Part shown: positions 50,630 to 62,840 of the stretch, in pieces
Layout: every line of letters begins with the position of its first letter
Numbering within the stretch: the stretch's first letter is position 1
Assembly: GCF_905171765.1 (NCBI RefSeq)
Contig: NC_053392.1
Coordinates: 448,412,837-448,476,836 of the forward strand
DNA length: 64,000 nucleotides
Source of the DNA: Bufo bufo
Lineage: Eukaryota; Chordata; Amphibia; Anura; Bufonidae
Reading direction: 5' to 3'
Program-made: the position numbers and the translations under genes
Notes under the pieces: model-generated
The model's database searches: none
Seen by the model: only the letters and a program-made list of their open reading frames with translations
What the model was told of the DNA's origin: nothing

Positions 50630-51904
50630 CCAGCAAAAAATGATGCCAAAGATTAGCAGAAACAGGGTTAACCACTCTGTTCCTCACGTCTTGGTAGGAG
50701 TAGGCTGTTTCTGCTTCATGCCAATAGGGGAGTTCCTGTGCAGAGACAGAGAGGAAAGGAAGCAACCAGCAAAGCTCCTGCTTTTGTTAGCTAATCTACA
50801 GAGATAACTGCTCCAATTGTTCTCAAGTAAAGCCGTGAGATTACAGACAGCAGTGTGAACTGCTATTTCCGCAACTACAGACACTGCTGTAAGGTGAGGG
50901 ATTACAGCCAAGCCTCCCATCACCAAACAACCACTAGGCCAGTATAACCTAAGTGTGGAATTGCAGCCATCCAACCTGCCTCCAGATTTCTTGCTGGTGC
51001 CAGACAACAATTGCACTTAAAGCCTGCTGCTACTGTATGTACTTCAAGTTCTACGTTGCACTTAGTAAAAAAAATAAAAAATAAAAATTCATTCTTCAGT
51101 ACTATATTTCCAATGCACCAATCATCAGAAAGAAATGGTCTGAGGGAGTACACCATGACAATACTTCATCAGGGCCGCTACCACTCCTATCCTCTAAAGT
51201 AGCTCCTCAGGAGATCGCTGAAGTTCCACAACCATTGTTCATAACCATCCTTACCAAGCTGCAGGCAGCGACTATGCACATGGGGCCCTTGTTCCTTTCA
51301 CTAAGGCTGATATGCGAGACTGGTATCTGTTGTATCACTAACTAGTATGCCTTTGTATTGCTTTTTTGCAGCACTAATCTTTGTACAGTATATGTTGTTG
51401 CATTTTTTTATTTGCAGATAATTAGTAAGTGACATTAATGTAATTTAGAGTTTTTGCACTTTTTTCATTTGGTTCTTTGTCTCACTGCACTTTAATACCC
51501 TATTAGGGGCTGATTGTGTGGAAGGTGGAAAATGTGGGTTTAAATCATTTATTTTTTTCAACACCTTCCATGGTACACTGTTTTAATTATTTATAATATT
51601 TTTCTGATCATGTTTGGGATATGAATAAACATTTGGTACTTAATCATGTGATTTCCTGGTGTGCACCATCTTTTCATGTGCCCTTTTGTAATATATTGTT
51701 GTAGTGTTTTGCAAATGGGCAGCACCCTTGTTTCTAATTAGTACTGCAGTGCCTGCCTTCTACTATTATTTAACAACCCTGACAAAATCCCCAACTCCAT
51801 TTTACAAAATTCAGCCCCAAACTTTCAAAGAACTTCTATTATGCTTCACTGTTGCCTGCAGACACTCGTTATTTTATCATCCTCCAGCCATTCAGCAAAT
51901 AAAC
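50630..51904. other. unassigned intronic sequence
   Basis: No recognised gene or repeat. A/T-rich with small frames lacking domains. ATGAATAAACATTTGGT near 51622 could be a retroposon poly-A signal, but nothing else supports that. Confidence 0.35.
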
Positions 51905-51929
51905 TGCATTCTGTTACAGCCAAATATTT

Positions 51930-52330
51930 CTAATTTTGACTCATCAGCCCAGAGCACCCGTTGAGATTTTTCTGCACCCCAGTCCCTATGTTTTTGTGCA
52001 TAGGTGAATCACTTGGCCTGGTTTCCAAGTCGAAGATATAGCTTTTTAGCCGCAATTCTTCCATAAAGTCCACTTCTGGCCAGACTTCTCTGAACAGTGC
52101 ATGGGTATACCTTGGCTCCACTGGTTTCTGCCAGTTCTGAAATCATGGCACTGTTGGACATCTTCGGATTTTGCAGGAAAGTATGTACAGTATAATGTGT
52201 CTTTCATCTGCTGCACTGTTTCCTTGGTTACATCTATGGTCCTTTCTTTGTGCTTCTTCAAAAGAGCTTGGACAGCACATCTTGGCCCACCAGACTGCTT
52301 TGAAATCTTTATCTGACCTTGCTTATGCAG
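51930..52330 (-). pseudogene. Tc1-like transposase fragment
   Basis: Two overlapping frames (51930-52121 and 52046-52261, minus) hold recognisable pieces of a Tc1-type transposase. They are separated by frameshifts and stops, with no complete catalytic triad. Confidence 0.55.
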
Positions 52331-52335
52331 TATAA

Positions 52336-52709
52336 GGGCTCATGCCCACGAGCGTAAGCGCTCAGTGCCCGTGCTGTGGACCGCAAATTGCGGTCCACAA
52401 TGCACGGGCACAACCATGGGGCAGCCGCATGCGGATGGCGGACCCATTCACTTGAATGGGATCTGCGATCCGCATCAGACGGTCCGCACCACAAAAAAGT
52501 AGTGCATACACTACTTTTTTGCGGAACGGAAGCATGGAACCCCACGGAAGCACTCTTTAGTGATTCTGTTTAGTGGTTCCGTTCCGTTCCACACCACATC
52601 TCCGTATTTGCTGACCCATTCAAGTGAATGGGTCCGCATCCGCGATGCGGAATGTACACTGCCAGTGCCCCGTGTATTGCGGACCCGCCGTATGCGTGGG
52701 CATGAGCCC
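52336..52709. mobile_element. Harbinger-like MITE with TAA duplication
   Basis: Ends GGGCTCATGCCCACG and CGTGGGCATGAGCCC, flanked by TAA at 52333-52335 and 52710-52712. Interior hairpins: GGACCGCAAATTGCGGTCC, ACTACTTTTTTG with its complement, and GACCCATTCA-TTGAATGGGTC pairs. Removing the MITE and one TAA restores the Tc1 sequence GCAGTATAACTACCTTG. Confidence 0.92.
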
Positions 52710-53137
52710 TAACTACCTTGTGTCTTGTGTGTTCAGTTTTGCTATGATGTATGGCCTGTGACATGAAACAGTCTTCCACAATCTCACCTTTGTAGCAAAG
52801 TTTGACTGTTCCTCACCCAGACTCCTACACAGTTGTTTCTATTTCAGTTAATGACTTTCAACCTACATATGTATCAAAATGAAGATCATTTTTCCCTGTT
52901 TGGTGTAGGCAATCACATAGCTGACTATAGTCCTACAAAATCCCTGACTTTGTGCAAGTGCTACTAGAAGGAGTTGTGCAGTTTTGAAGGCTAGTCACAA
53001 CAAATATTGATTTGATTTAGATTTCCCTTTTGTTCATTCCACTTTGCATTTTGTTTATTGATAGAAATTATTAACACTTCTATTTATGAAAGCATTTTTC
53101 CACACCTGTCTAAAACCTTTGCACAGTACTGTACGTA

Positions 53138-53452
53138 ATCTGAAAACTTCTATGTAGAATGTCTTTCATGTTAAATAACTGGCATAGTTCTGTGCATATG
53201 TTTCTCTTTGCTATGTGAACCTTAGACTGAAGATAGCACAATTGTTATGTCTATCTTTTATCTAAAAGAATGCCATGAATAAACAACCAGTTTTGCTAGG
53301 GCAATATAGGAGGATGATGTAAAAACTGTTTTCTACATGATACATACAATATGCCCTTACTTAAAATGTCATCATGGTCTTAGTAAAAAAAAAAAACGAA
53401 TGTTCACATTTTAAATATTTTATGTCAGTCTAACAGCACTCAATAAAGAAAT
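53138..53452. other. unassigned intronic sequence
   Basis: AT-rich; nothing recognised. Confidence 0.4.
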
Positions 53453-54225
53453 AGGACTGCCTCTTTCACACTTGCGTTGTCCGGATCCGGCGTCTACTCC
53501 ACTTGCCGGAATTACACGCCGGATCCGGAAAAACGCAAGTGTACTGAAAGCATTTGAAGACGGAACCGTCTTCCAAATGCGTTCAGTGTTACTATGGCAC
53601 CCAGGACGCTATTAAAGTCCTGGTTGCCATAGTAGGAGCGGGGAGCGGGGGAGCGGTATACTTACAGTCCGTGCGGCTCCCGGGGCGCTCCAGAATGACG
53701 TCAGAGCGCCCCATGCGCATGGATGACGTGATCCATGTGATCACATGATCCATGCGCTTGGGGCGCCCTGACGTCACTCTGGAGCGCCCCGGAAGCCGCA
53801 CGGACGGTAAGTACACTGCTCCCCCGCTCCCCGCTACACTTTACCATGGCTGCCAGGACTTTAGCGTCCCGGCAGCCATGGTAACCACTCTGAAAAAGCT
53901 AAATGTCGGCTCCGGCAATGCGCCGAAACGACGTTTAGCTTAAGGCCGGATCCGGATCAATGCCTTTCAATGGGCATTAATTCCGGATCCGGCCTTGCGG
54001 CAAGTGTTCCGGATTTTTGGCCGGAGCAAAAAGCGCAGCATGCTGCGGTATTTTCTCCGGCCAAAAAACGTTCCGTTCCGGAACTGAAGACATCCTGATG
54101 CATCCTGAACGGATTTCTCTCCATTCAGAATGCATTAGGATAATCCTGATCAGGATTCTTCCGGCATAGAGCCCCGACGACGGAACTCTATGCCGGAAGA
54201 CAAGAACGCAAGTGTGAAAGAGCCC
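53453..54225. mobile_element. Harbinger-like MITE, long palindromic type
   Basis: Terminal similarity CTCTTTCACACTTGCGTT and AACGCAAGTGTGAAAGAG; the right side ends GCCC then TAA. The left end has a small insertion (GGACTGCC instead of GGGC). The interior is rich in inverted pairs: CCGGATCCGG repeats, GGGGCGCTCCAGAATGACGTCA with TGACGTCACTCTGGAGCGCCCC, and CATGGCTGCC with GGCAGCCATGG. No coding capacity. Confidence 0.8.
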
Positions 54226-54511
54226 TAATATATACCTGTAGTATAGTTTACCAACCATAAAAATATGCACAGCCTTCAGCAGTTTGTATTGCTTTCTGGT
54301 TTAACTCAATAGCAAAAGTATTTGATAGAAATATACTGCAAAACGCTGTTTAAAAATGTTTTTAGTGTTTCTGATTGATCTGCATGCCTGTCTTTGATTA
54401 ACCGCCAATATTATTTATCATATTTTGCAGTTTAATGCATCCTTTTACAATCTGTATAACAATTTTGCTGCAGCTCATACCTTTAGACACAGAGTACAAA
54501 ACAGTACATTA

Positions 54512-54851
54512 TGGGGCACTTAATAAAGCCCTGTACTGGCGGTGGATGTGCCGAAGTTTTGTAGAGGCGCTGGCCTCTCCATAACTTCGGCGGATCCACC
54601 ACCGCTTCTAAATATAAGACAGCTTCCTAGGTATTTTACATTTAGACCATTTTCTATGTCTAAAACAGGTGTAGAAAATGGTAAATGAGATGGGCCATGC
54701 CGGCTTCTACCCGCCCACGCCTCACCAAATTTTTTAGACCTGATGGGAGTAGGGCAAAGTCGCAGATTTCCGGTGCAAAGGACTTTTGCACCACAATCAG
54801 CGCCAGAAATATGCCCAATATAGGCGCATTTCTGTTTAATAAATGACCCCC
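54512..54851. mobile_element. small MITE with TA flanks
   Basis: Imperfect inverted ends TGGGGCACTTAATAAA and TTTAATAAATGACCCCC with TA on both sides. Inside, GCGGTGGATGTGCCGAAG with CTTCGGCGGATCCACCACCGC forms a hairpin. Confidence 0.6.
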
Positions 54852-55033
54852 TATGTACCTAAAGTACAAAGCAGAGATAGATAAGAACAATAAATCAATA
54901 CAACCAAATCAATGCTACTAATAGCAACCAAATTCCTGCTTTATTTTTCTGGAAAATGTTTACAAGTCAAGCTGTGATCTGATCTGGTTGTTATAGACAA
55001 CTCTGACGCTTATTAGAACTGTCTTTGAAGGCC
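54852..55033. other. unassigned sequence
   Basis: No feature recognised between the MITE and the second piggyBac copy. Confidence 0.4.
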
Positions 55034-55539
55034 TTAACCACCTCAGCCCCCATAGCTTAAACACCCTGAAAGACCAGGTCACTTTTTACACTTCTGCACT
55101 ACACTACTTTCACCGTTTATTGCTCGGTCATACAACTTACCACCCAAATGAATTTTACCTCCTTTTCTTCTCTCTAATAGAGCTTTCATTTGGTGGTATT
55201 TCATTGCTGCTGACATTTTTACTTTTTTTGTTATTAATCAAAATGTAACGATTTTTTTGCAAAAAAATGACATTTTTCACTTTCAGTTGTAAAATTTTGC
55301 AAAAAAAACGAGATCCATATATAAATTTTGCTCTAAATTTATTGTTCTACATGTCTTTGATAAAAAAAAATGTTTGGGTAAAGTTATAGCGTTTACAAAC
55401 TATGGTACAAAAATGTGAATTTCCGCTTTTTGAAGCAGCTCTGACTTTCTGAGCACCTGTCATGTTTCCTGAGGTTCTACAATGGCCAGACAGTACAAAC
55501 ACCCCACAAATGACCCCATTTCGGAAAGTAGACACCCTA

Positions 55540-56830
55540 AGGTATTCGCTGATGGGCATAGTGAGTTCATAGAACTTTTTTAAGTTGGGGAATGTGTTTT
55601 GGGGTGTCATTTTACATATACCCATGCTGGGTGAGATAAATATCTTGGTCAAATGCCAACTTTAAAAAAAATGGGAAAAGTTGTCTTTTGCCAAGATATT
55701 TCTCTCACCCAGCATGGGTATATGTAAAATGACACCGCAAAACACATTCCCCAACTTCTCCTGAATACGGAGATACCACATGTGTGACACTTTTTTGCAG
55801 CCTAGGTGGGCAAAGGGGCCCATATTCCAAAGAGCACCTTTCGGATTTCACTGGTCATTTTTTACAGAATTTGATTTCAAACTCCTTACCACACATTTGG
55901 GCCCCTAGAATGCCAGGGCAGTATAACTACCCCACAAGTGACCCCATTTTGGAAAGAAGACACCCCAAGGTATTCGCTGATGGGCATAGTGAGTTCATGG
56001 AAGTTTTTATTTTTTGTCACAAGTTAGTGGAATATGAGACTTTGTAAGAAAAAAAAATCATCATTTTCCACTAACTTGTGACAAAAAATAAAAAATTCTA
56101 GGAACTCGCCATGCCCCTCACGGAATACCTTGGGGTGTCTTCTTTCCAAAATGGGGTCACTTGTGGGGTAGTTATACTGCCCTGGCATTCTAGGGGCCCA
56201 AATGTGTGGTAAGTAGGTAAATGACCTGTGAAATCCTAAAGGTGCTCTTTGGAATGTGGGCCCCTTTGCCCACCTAGGCTGCAAAAAAGTGTCACACATG
56301 TGGTATCTCCGTATTCAGGAGAAGTTGGGGAATGTGTTTTGGGGTGTCATTTTACATATACCCATGCTGGGTGAGAGAAATATCTTGGCAAAAGACAACT
56401 TTTCCCATTTTTCTTACAAAGTTGGCATTTGACCAAGATATTTATCTCACCCAGCATGGGTATATGTAAAATGACACCCCAAAACACATTCCCCAACTTC
56501 TCCTGAATACGGAGATACCACATGTGTGACACTTTTTTGCAGCCTAGGTGGGCAAAGGGGCCCAAATTCCTTTTAGGAGGGCATTTTTAGACATTTGGAT
56601 ACCAGACTTCTTCTCACGCTTTGGGGCCCCTAAAATGCCAGGGCAGTATAAATACCCCACATGTGACCCCATTTTGGAAAGAAGACACCCCAAGGTATTC
56701 AATGAGGGGCATGGCGAGTTCATAGAAAAAAAAAATTTTGTCACAAGTTAGCGGAAATTGATTTTTTTGATTTTTTTCTCACAAAGTCTCCCTTTCCGCT
56801 AACTTGGGACAAAAATTTCAATCTTTCATG
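55540..56830. repeat. alternating inverted-repeat array, copy 2
   Basis: Palindromic centres near 55668 (type A), 56055 (B), 56412 (A) and 56765 (B). At about 55578 half of a B unit (GTGAGTTCATAGAAC) is joined directly to an A arm (AAGTTGGGGAATGTG), showing a deletion of the fifth centre and further units relative to copy 1. Confidence 0.88.
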
Positions 56831-57792
56831 GACTCAATAGGCCCCTCAGCAAATACCTTGGGGTGTCTTCTTTCCAAATTGGGGTCATTTGTGGGGAGTT
56901 TGTACTGCCCTGGCATTTGAGGGTCTCCGCAATCATTACATGTATGGCCAGCATTAGGAGTTTCTGCTATTCTCCTTATATTGAGCATACGGGTAATGAG
57001 ATTTTTTTTTTTCCGTTCAGCCTCTGGGCTGAAAGAAAAAAATGAACGGCACAGATTTCTTCATTCGCATCGATCAATGTGGATGAAAAAATCTCTGCCA
57101 AAAAAAGAAAAAGGAGGGGAAAGGCGTCTGCCAGGACATAGGAGCTCCGCCCAACATCCATACCCACTTAGCTCGTATGCCCTGGCAAACCAGATTTCTC
57201 CATTCACATCAATCGATGTGGATGAATAAATCCTTGCCGGGATTTTTTTTTTTTATATATATATACAAAGTGTTTGCCAAAGTATATGAACACCGCCACC
57301 TCCTCAGCTCATATGCCTCGGCAAACGTATCTTTTACTGCAGAGGAGAAATCTCGTCTTGCAGCGCCGCATACACCGACTTGCGTGTAATCTGACAGCAG
57401 CGCAATGCTTCTGTCAGAATGCACATCAGTGCTGCAGCTAGTCGATCGATTGGTCCACCTGGAAGGTAAAAAAAAACAAAACAAAAAAGAAAAAACCAGG
57501 CCGCAACGCAATAAATTTATTAACTTTTGAACCAAACATATAAACTTTTTTTTTACTTTTTTAACTGAACGTTAACTTTTTTACTTACCGGTATTTTTTT
57601 TTTGTTTAGTTTTTTTTACCTTTTATAGAACAAACCTCTCCTTCCCCATGGGACAATGTGCAAAGCGCAAATCGCCCAAAGATGTGGCAAAGTACATTAT
57701 GCACTTTATCCCAGGTGAAAGGAGAGGTTTGCAGCAGCTGTGAGTAAAAGGGCCCTAATAGCCCTGTGTGCCTGTCCTGTGAGATGCAATCC

Positions 57793-59710
57793 CTATGCTA
57801 AGTGTACCTGTGTGTGGTACTTCCGGAAACACTCACCAAAGCATAGGGCAGGGTGGTCAGGACAGTCAGGACAGAAATAGCGGGTGTCACGCCTTATTCC
57901 ACTCCTGCTACAGACACGACATCTTTTTCGGGGTGACGGTTGGGTTGAGGTACCAGGAACGACACTGGGGAAATGTCGCTCGTGTAGACGGCTAACTACA
58001 CTGGTGGATGGGGCCACGGAACCTTCTGGATACAGGAGGTTCTCGATGATCTCTTCCTGGAATTTGAGGAAGGATCCTGTTCTCCCAGCCTTACTGTAGA
58101 GAACAAAACGTTTGTACAGAGCCAATTGAATCAAATATACAGACACCTTCTTATACCAGCGTCTGGTGCGTCGGGAAACTAAATACGGAGACAACATCTG
58201 GTCATTGAAGTCCACCCCTTCCATGATCAAATTATAGTCGTGGACTGAGAGGGGCTTTTCAATGACACGGGTTGCTCGCTCAATTTGTATTGTCGTATCT
58301 GCGTGAATGGAGGAGAGCATGTAAACGTCACGCTTGTCTCTCCATTTCACCGCGAGCAGTTCTTCGTTACACAAGGCAGCCCTCTCCCCCCTTGCAAGAC
58401 GGGTGGTAACGAGCCGTTGGGGGAAGCCCACGCGACTAGTTCGCGCGGTGCCACAGGCGCAAATCCGTTCTAGAAACAAATGCCTAAAGATGGTACCCCT
58501 TGCCAAATAAGGGTGACACCAAGTCCCAGACTGTCTTCCCACTGCTCCCCAGGTAGTCAGGGCAACCGACCGGCTCCAGGGTCTGATCTTTTCCCTCATA
58601 GATCCGAAATTTGTGGGTATAGCCTGTGGCCCTTTCACAGAGCTTATACAATTTGACCCCATACCGGGCACGCTTGCTTGGGATGTATTGTTTGAAGCCA
58701 AGGAACCTGGTAAAATGTATTAGGGACTCGTCTACGCAGATGTTTTGCTCGGGGGTATACAAATCTGCAAATTTCTGGTTGAAGTGGTCTATGAGGGGCC
58801 GAATTTTGTGGAGCCGGTCAAAAGCAGGGTGGCCTCTGGGACGGGAGGTGGTGTTGTCGCTAAAATGCAGGAAACGCAGGATTGTCTCAAATCGTGCCCT
58901 GGACATAGCAGCAGAGAACATGGGCATGTGATGAATCGGGTGCGTGGACCAATATGACCGCAATTCATGCTTTTTAGTTAGACCCATGTTGAGGAGAATG
59001 CCCAGAAAAATTTTAATTTCGGAAACTTGGACTGGTTTCCACCGGAAAGGCTGGGCATAATAGCTTCCCGGGTTGGCGGATATAAATTGTGTGGCATACC
59101 GGCTTGTCTCTGCCACGACTAAGTCCAAGAGCTCCGCAGTCAAGAACAGCTCAAAAAATCCCAGGGCCGAACCGATATGAGCCGTCTCAACCCGAACTCC
59201 GGACTGGGCGGGGAAAGGGGGAACTACAGGTGCGGCTGAAGTTAGTGACGGCCAATCAGGGTTTGCCAGCACCTCAGGGATTCTAGGGGCTCTACGGGCC
59301 TGTCTGTGCGGTGGCTGCGACGGGGTAACTATTGCTCGTGCCACCGTACCAGCTTCAACTGCCCTTCTGGTGCTCGCCACGTCACCATGTTGTACGGCAG
59401 TGCTGGTACTAGGTCCAGGGAGGGCTGCGCTGCTGGTGTATGCCTCACTACGTGATCCGGCAGCGACAGCTCCACTCTGCTGCTCTTGAAGCGGATCCTG
59501 CATAACCTGTGGTCTAGCGACACGGGGCCGGGTACGCCTGGTTCTATCAGGGACCTCCACCTCCTCGTCCGAACTTTGGGTCAGAGAGCCACTGCTTTCC
59601 ACAGGTTCATATTCTGACCCGCTAGATTCGTCAGATGAGGGTTCCCATTCCTCATCCGACTGGGTCAGAATCCTGTAGGCCTCTTCAGAAGAATACCCCC
59701 TGTTTGACAT
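57793..59710 (-). pseudogene. piggyBac transposase, copy 2, with 35-bp deletion
   Basis: ATG at 59710 (MSNRGYSSEEAYRI). The frame is open for 408 residues to 58484, through the region where copy 1 has its frameshift. It includes the first catalytic aspartate (CVDESL). At about 58494 a 35-base deletion relative to copy 1 removes the YVDNFNTS segment with the second catalytic aspartate and shifts the frame. The remainder (GGVDFNDQ-equivalent EGVDFNDQ near 58215, and the cysteine-rich C-terminus near 57850-57930) is in another frame ending at 57793. Inactive. Confidence 0.93.
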
Positions 59711-60337
59711 TTTGGACTACTAAATTTAGGGGTATTCCCTGAGACTACCCAAGAAAAAAAGCAAACCTGTCTTACAAAGGAGAGGCTAGCGAAGTACCGG
59801 AGGCCGCTGCGGTTGATGAAAAATATCAAAACAGATTTTTTTATCGCCGCAGTGCTTGTAAAGTGAATGTGCAGTGATCAAAAAAAAATTATTTTGTCAC
59901 TGCGGTGGGGCGGGCGTGGGTGAACGCACGTGTGGGCGACCGATCAGGCCTGATCGGGCAAACACTGCGTTTTGGGTGGAGGGCGAACTAAAGTGACACT
60001 AATACTATTATAGATCTGACCGTGATCAGTTTTGATCACTTACAGATACTATAAAAGTACAAATGCTGATTAGCGATACGCTAATCAGCAAATAAGTGAC
60101 TGCGGTGAGGTGGGGTGGGCGCTAACTGACGCTAAACTACCTAACCAAGGGGCCTAAACTAATCCTAAAACCTAACAGCCAATGCTAGTGAAAAAAAAAT
60201 GTGACAGTTTACACTGATCACTTTTTGTCTTTCACTAGTGATTGACAGGGGCGATCAAAGGGGTGATCAAAGGGTTAATTGGGGTGCAGGGGGGTGATCT
60301 GGGGCTAAGGTGTAGTGTTGGTGCTACTCACTGTGAA

Positions 60338-60432
60338 GTCTGCTCCTCTGCTGGATCCAACCGACGAAAAGGACCAGCAGAGGAGCAGACAAGCCATATA
60401 ACAGATCATATTTACTAATATGATCTGTTATA
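60338..60432. repeat. two conserved hairpins of piggyBac copy 2
   Basis: Stem GTCTGCTCCTCTGCTGG (60338-60354) pairs with 60374-60390; the AT palindrome 60395-60432 follows. Counterparts of 4763-4815 and 4719-4758 in copy 1. Confidence 0.85.
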
Positions 60433-61047
60433 TAGCTTGTGATTCGTTTTTTTGAAAATCGCCAGCCTGCCAGCCAATGATCGTTGCTGGCAGGCTGGTG
60501 ACTAAATTGTTCTTTAACTTTTGCCGGCCCGCGATGCGCATGCGCGGGCCGGCTTTGAGCGAAATCTCGCGTCTCGCGAGATGACGCGTATATGCGTGAC
60601 TCTGCGCAGCGCTGCCGCCTCCGGAACGCGATCCTGCGTTAGGCGGTTCAAGGGGTTATCCGAGTTATGGGAAAAAAAATTAAAACCTCATAAAATTCAT
60701 TAGGACATACATATACATTGGTTAAGCTTGATTTCTTAAGAGAGAAACCCATATGTCCACCTTCTCATGGTTCTGTTATTGCTGTGTTTACATGCTGACA
60801 GGGCTGCCATCAGAAATTTTGGGGCCCCTTACACAACTCAAGGCCTGGGCCCCCCCTCCTACCGCGCCCCTTTAGAATCCGTCCTGACTCCGCCTCCCGG
60901 CCCCCCTCTACCCCCAAGGACCCACCCCCAATTTCATATTTTTTTTACAACTACAAAGACAGTAAAAAGTGATAATCTGTGATTTCAGTAAGGAATTATT
61001 TTTTGACCAAATAATATGAAGCCTGCTACCACGACAAGGTAGACCCT

Positions 61048-61512
61048 TTAAAGGGAACCTGTCATGTGGATATTTGATTATAATCTAACTAATTATATAC
61101 AATCATTAACTACTAAACAGTGCCTTAGATGTATTCACTTACTGGTGTGACAGATGGTTACCTCATAATATACACACAAAGATGCCGCATGCTAATGATC
61201 TGATTGGAGTCCGGCGTGATGTCATTGAGTCCAGCGTATATTTAATTCAGACCTATAGCCACTCCCCTGCCCACCAGCTGCTGGTTCATATGGAGAAAAA
61301 ACTGTCAATCAGCAGCAGGTGGGCGGGGAGAGTCAGGAGCTCATGAATATTCAGGACTCATCATTATCAGCTGGAGCTTTTCAATAGAAGATGTTGGCAG
61401 ATTGACTGGGTCAATTAAAGAAAGTGACCCAGCATTGTGCTAAGAGAATCAGTCACTTATTTATGTTGCCCTTAGTTAGGACACCATAAAACTGGTGACA
61501 GTTTCCCTTTAA
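61048..61512. mobile_element. TTAA MITE (T2/Kolobok-like)
   Basis: Ends TTAAAGGGAACCTGTCATG and TGACAGTTTCCCTTTAA, with TTAA at both ends. Nested in the hAT 60799-63170. No coding capacity. Confidence 0.8.
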
Positions 61513-61617
61513 GCAGGACCCTACACTAACACTAACTACACTACCTGTTCTAATCTTCCCCTGGCACATTTGAGAAAAAACACCTGAAAAGCACAAGGTT
61601 TACGGTTACAGTGTTAT

Positions 61618-61760
61618 GGGGGGGGGGGGGGGAATCTGTGGATGAAGCACTGTTATGGGGGGAATCTGTGGATGACACACTTATGGGGGATCTGTGGATG
61701 ACACATTTTTATTGGGGATCTTTGGATGACACATTTTTATGGGGGATCGGTGGATGACAC
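61618..61760. repeat. about 30-bp minisatellite and G run inside hAT
   Basis: Five units resembling TTATGGGGGATCTGTGGATGACACA, preceded by a G run at 61618-61631. Confidence 0.85.
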
Positions 61761-61793
61761 TCAACCACTCTCAAACCCAACTGGTCAAACTTG

Positions 61794-62274
61794 TTAAAGG
61801 GGTTGTCCGGGTTCAGAGCTGAACCCGGACATATCTCCATTTTCACCCCGGCAGCCCCCTTGACATGAGCATTGGAGCAGTTCATGCTCCGATGCTCTCC
61901 TTTGCCCTGCGCTAAATTGCGCAGGGCAAAGGCATTTTTAGGAGTTCCGGTGACGTACCGGGGCTCTCCATGGGGCTGACAGGAACCCCGGTGACGTAAC
62001 CGGCACTGATGGGCGGGATTTAGCTCTGCCTTAGCCAGTAAAACGGCTAGGGCAGAGCTAAAGCCCGCCCCTCAGAGCTGGTGACGTCACCGAACACACT
62101 GCCGGGCGGAAGTTACCGCCCGGCAGTGTGTTATTGAAAACAAAAGAGCTAAATCGCGCAGGGCACGGGAGCGCATCGGAGCATGAGACGCTCCGATGCT
62201 AGCCTGAGGGGGGCTGTCTGGGTGAAAATAAGGGTATGTCCGGGTTCAGCTCTGAACCCAGACAACCCCTTTAA
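61794..62274. mobile_element. TTAA MITE (T2/Kolobok-like), GGGGTTGTC type
   Basis: TTAAAGGGGTTGTCCGGGTT at the left and CAGACAACCCCTTTAA at the right, TTAA at both ends. Interior pairs: GTTCAGAGCTGAAC, GCGCAGGGCAAAG, CTGCCGGGCGG with CCGCCCGGCAG. Nested in the hAT 60799-63170. Confidence 0.9.
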
Positions 62275-62840
62275 ATGGATCCCAAACACAATATGCACAT
62301 ATATAACACCCCCTCCAACACTTAATTAACCCCTTCATGGTCTAAACTTTTTTTTCAAAGCAGAACACACAGCTAAATGGGGCTGGGTGGGCTGGCAAGG
62401 GAGGGGTTAATAACAATAAGTGATGGAGGATCATGGCCCTGTGGGATAATTCAGAAAACAGCTTTGCATTTTACCCCCGAGCAAAGACCAGCAAAGACCG
62501 AGCAACATTATCCAGGGCCATGATGATCCTCCATGATCCATCACTTATTGTTATTAACCCCTTCCTTGCCAGCCCACCCAGCCCCTTATGAAAACAAGTC
62601 AAGTAATAACCTAACCTAATGGACCTTAATGAATAATTAGGTGGGTCCATCAAAGTCCAAGTCCAACAACATGTGTGTGATGGAGGGGCGAGGGCACTAG
62701 GGCAGCTGGGCAGGCTTCCACAACCTCCACAATTCTTTCCAGATTTGATTCCAGGGCCAGGCAGTCCGTCCCCCCACTCCCAGCCAGAGGCCAGAAGAGA
62801 AGTTCCTGCCACGCTAATCTGAAGGCCGGCGGCGTCACGG
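62275..62840. repeat. inverted repeat segment inside the hAT
   Basis: GGGCTGGGTGGGCTGGCAAGG to GTTAATAACAATAAGTGATGG (62380-62425) recurs inverted at 62535-62590, enclosing GGATCATGGCCCTG and its mirror. This is a hairpin of roughly 210 bases. No gene. Confidence 0.75.

Larger units (their letters stand above)
51905..53137 (-). mobile_element. Tc1-derived element, non-autonomous
   Basis: On the minus strand, 52330 down to 51930 encodes broken transposase pieces (for example PRYTHALFREVWPEVDFMEEL). The right part contains GATTTGATTTAGATTT and ends CCACACCTGTCTAAAACC, then TTTGCACAGTACTGTAC, a Tc1-type terminus also known from fish genomes (memory). A Harbinger-like MITE is inserted at 52336-52709. 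The left boundary is uncertain. Confidence 0.6.
55034..60659 (-). mobile_element. piggyBac-like DNA transposon, copy 2 (5.6 kb, inverted)
   Basis: Left side TTAACCACCTCAGCCCC at 55034 (element right end); right side near 60656 where TTAT stands for TTAA (GCGGTTCAAGGGGTTAT). The order of parts mirrors copy 1: alternating inverted-repeat array (55540-56830), 3' region, transposase, 5' hairpins. It is about 1.2 kb shorter than copy 1, mainly because the array has fewer units. The degenerate right TTAA suggests an older insertion or a later mutation. Confidence 0.92.

Noticed and set aside
4492..60659. Large composite transposon bounded by the two inverted piggyBac copies
   Set aside because: Each copy has its own insertion context, the intervening 44 kb includes SMOC2 exons, and nothing suggests joint movement.
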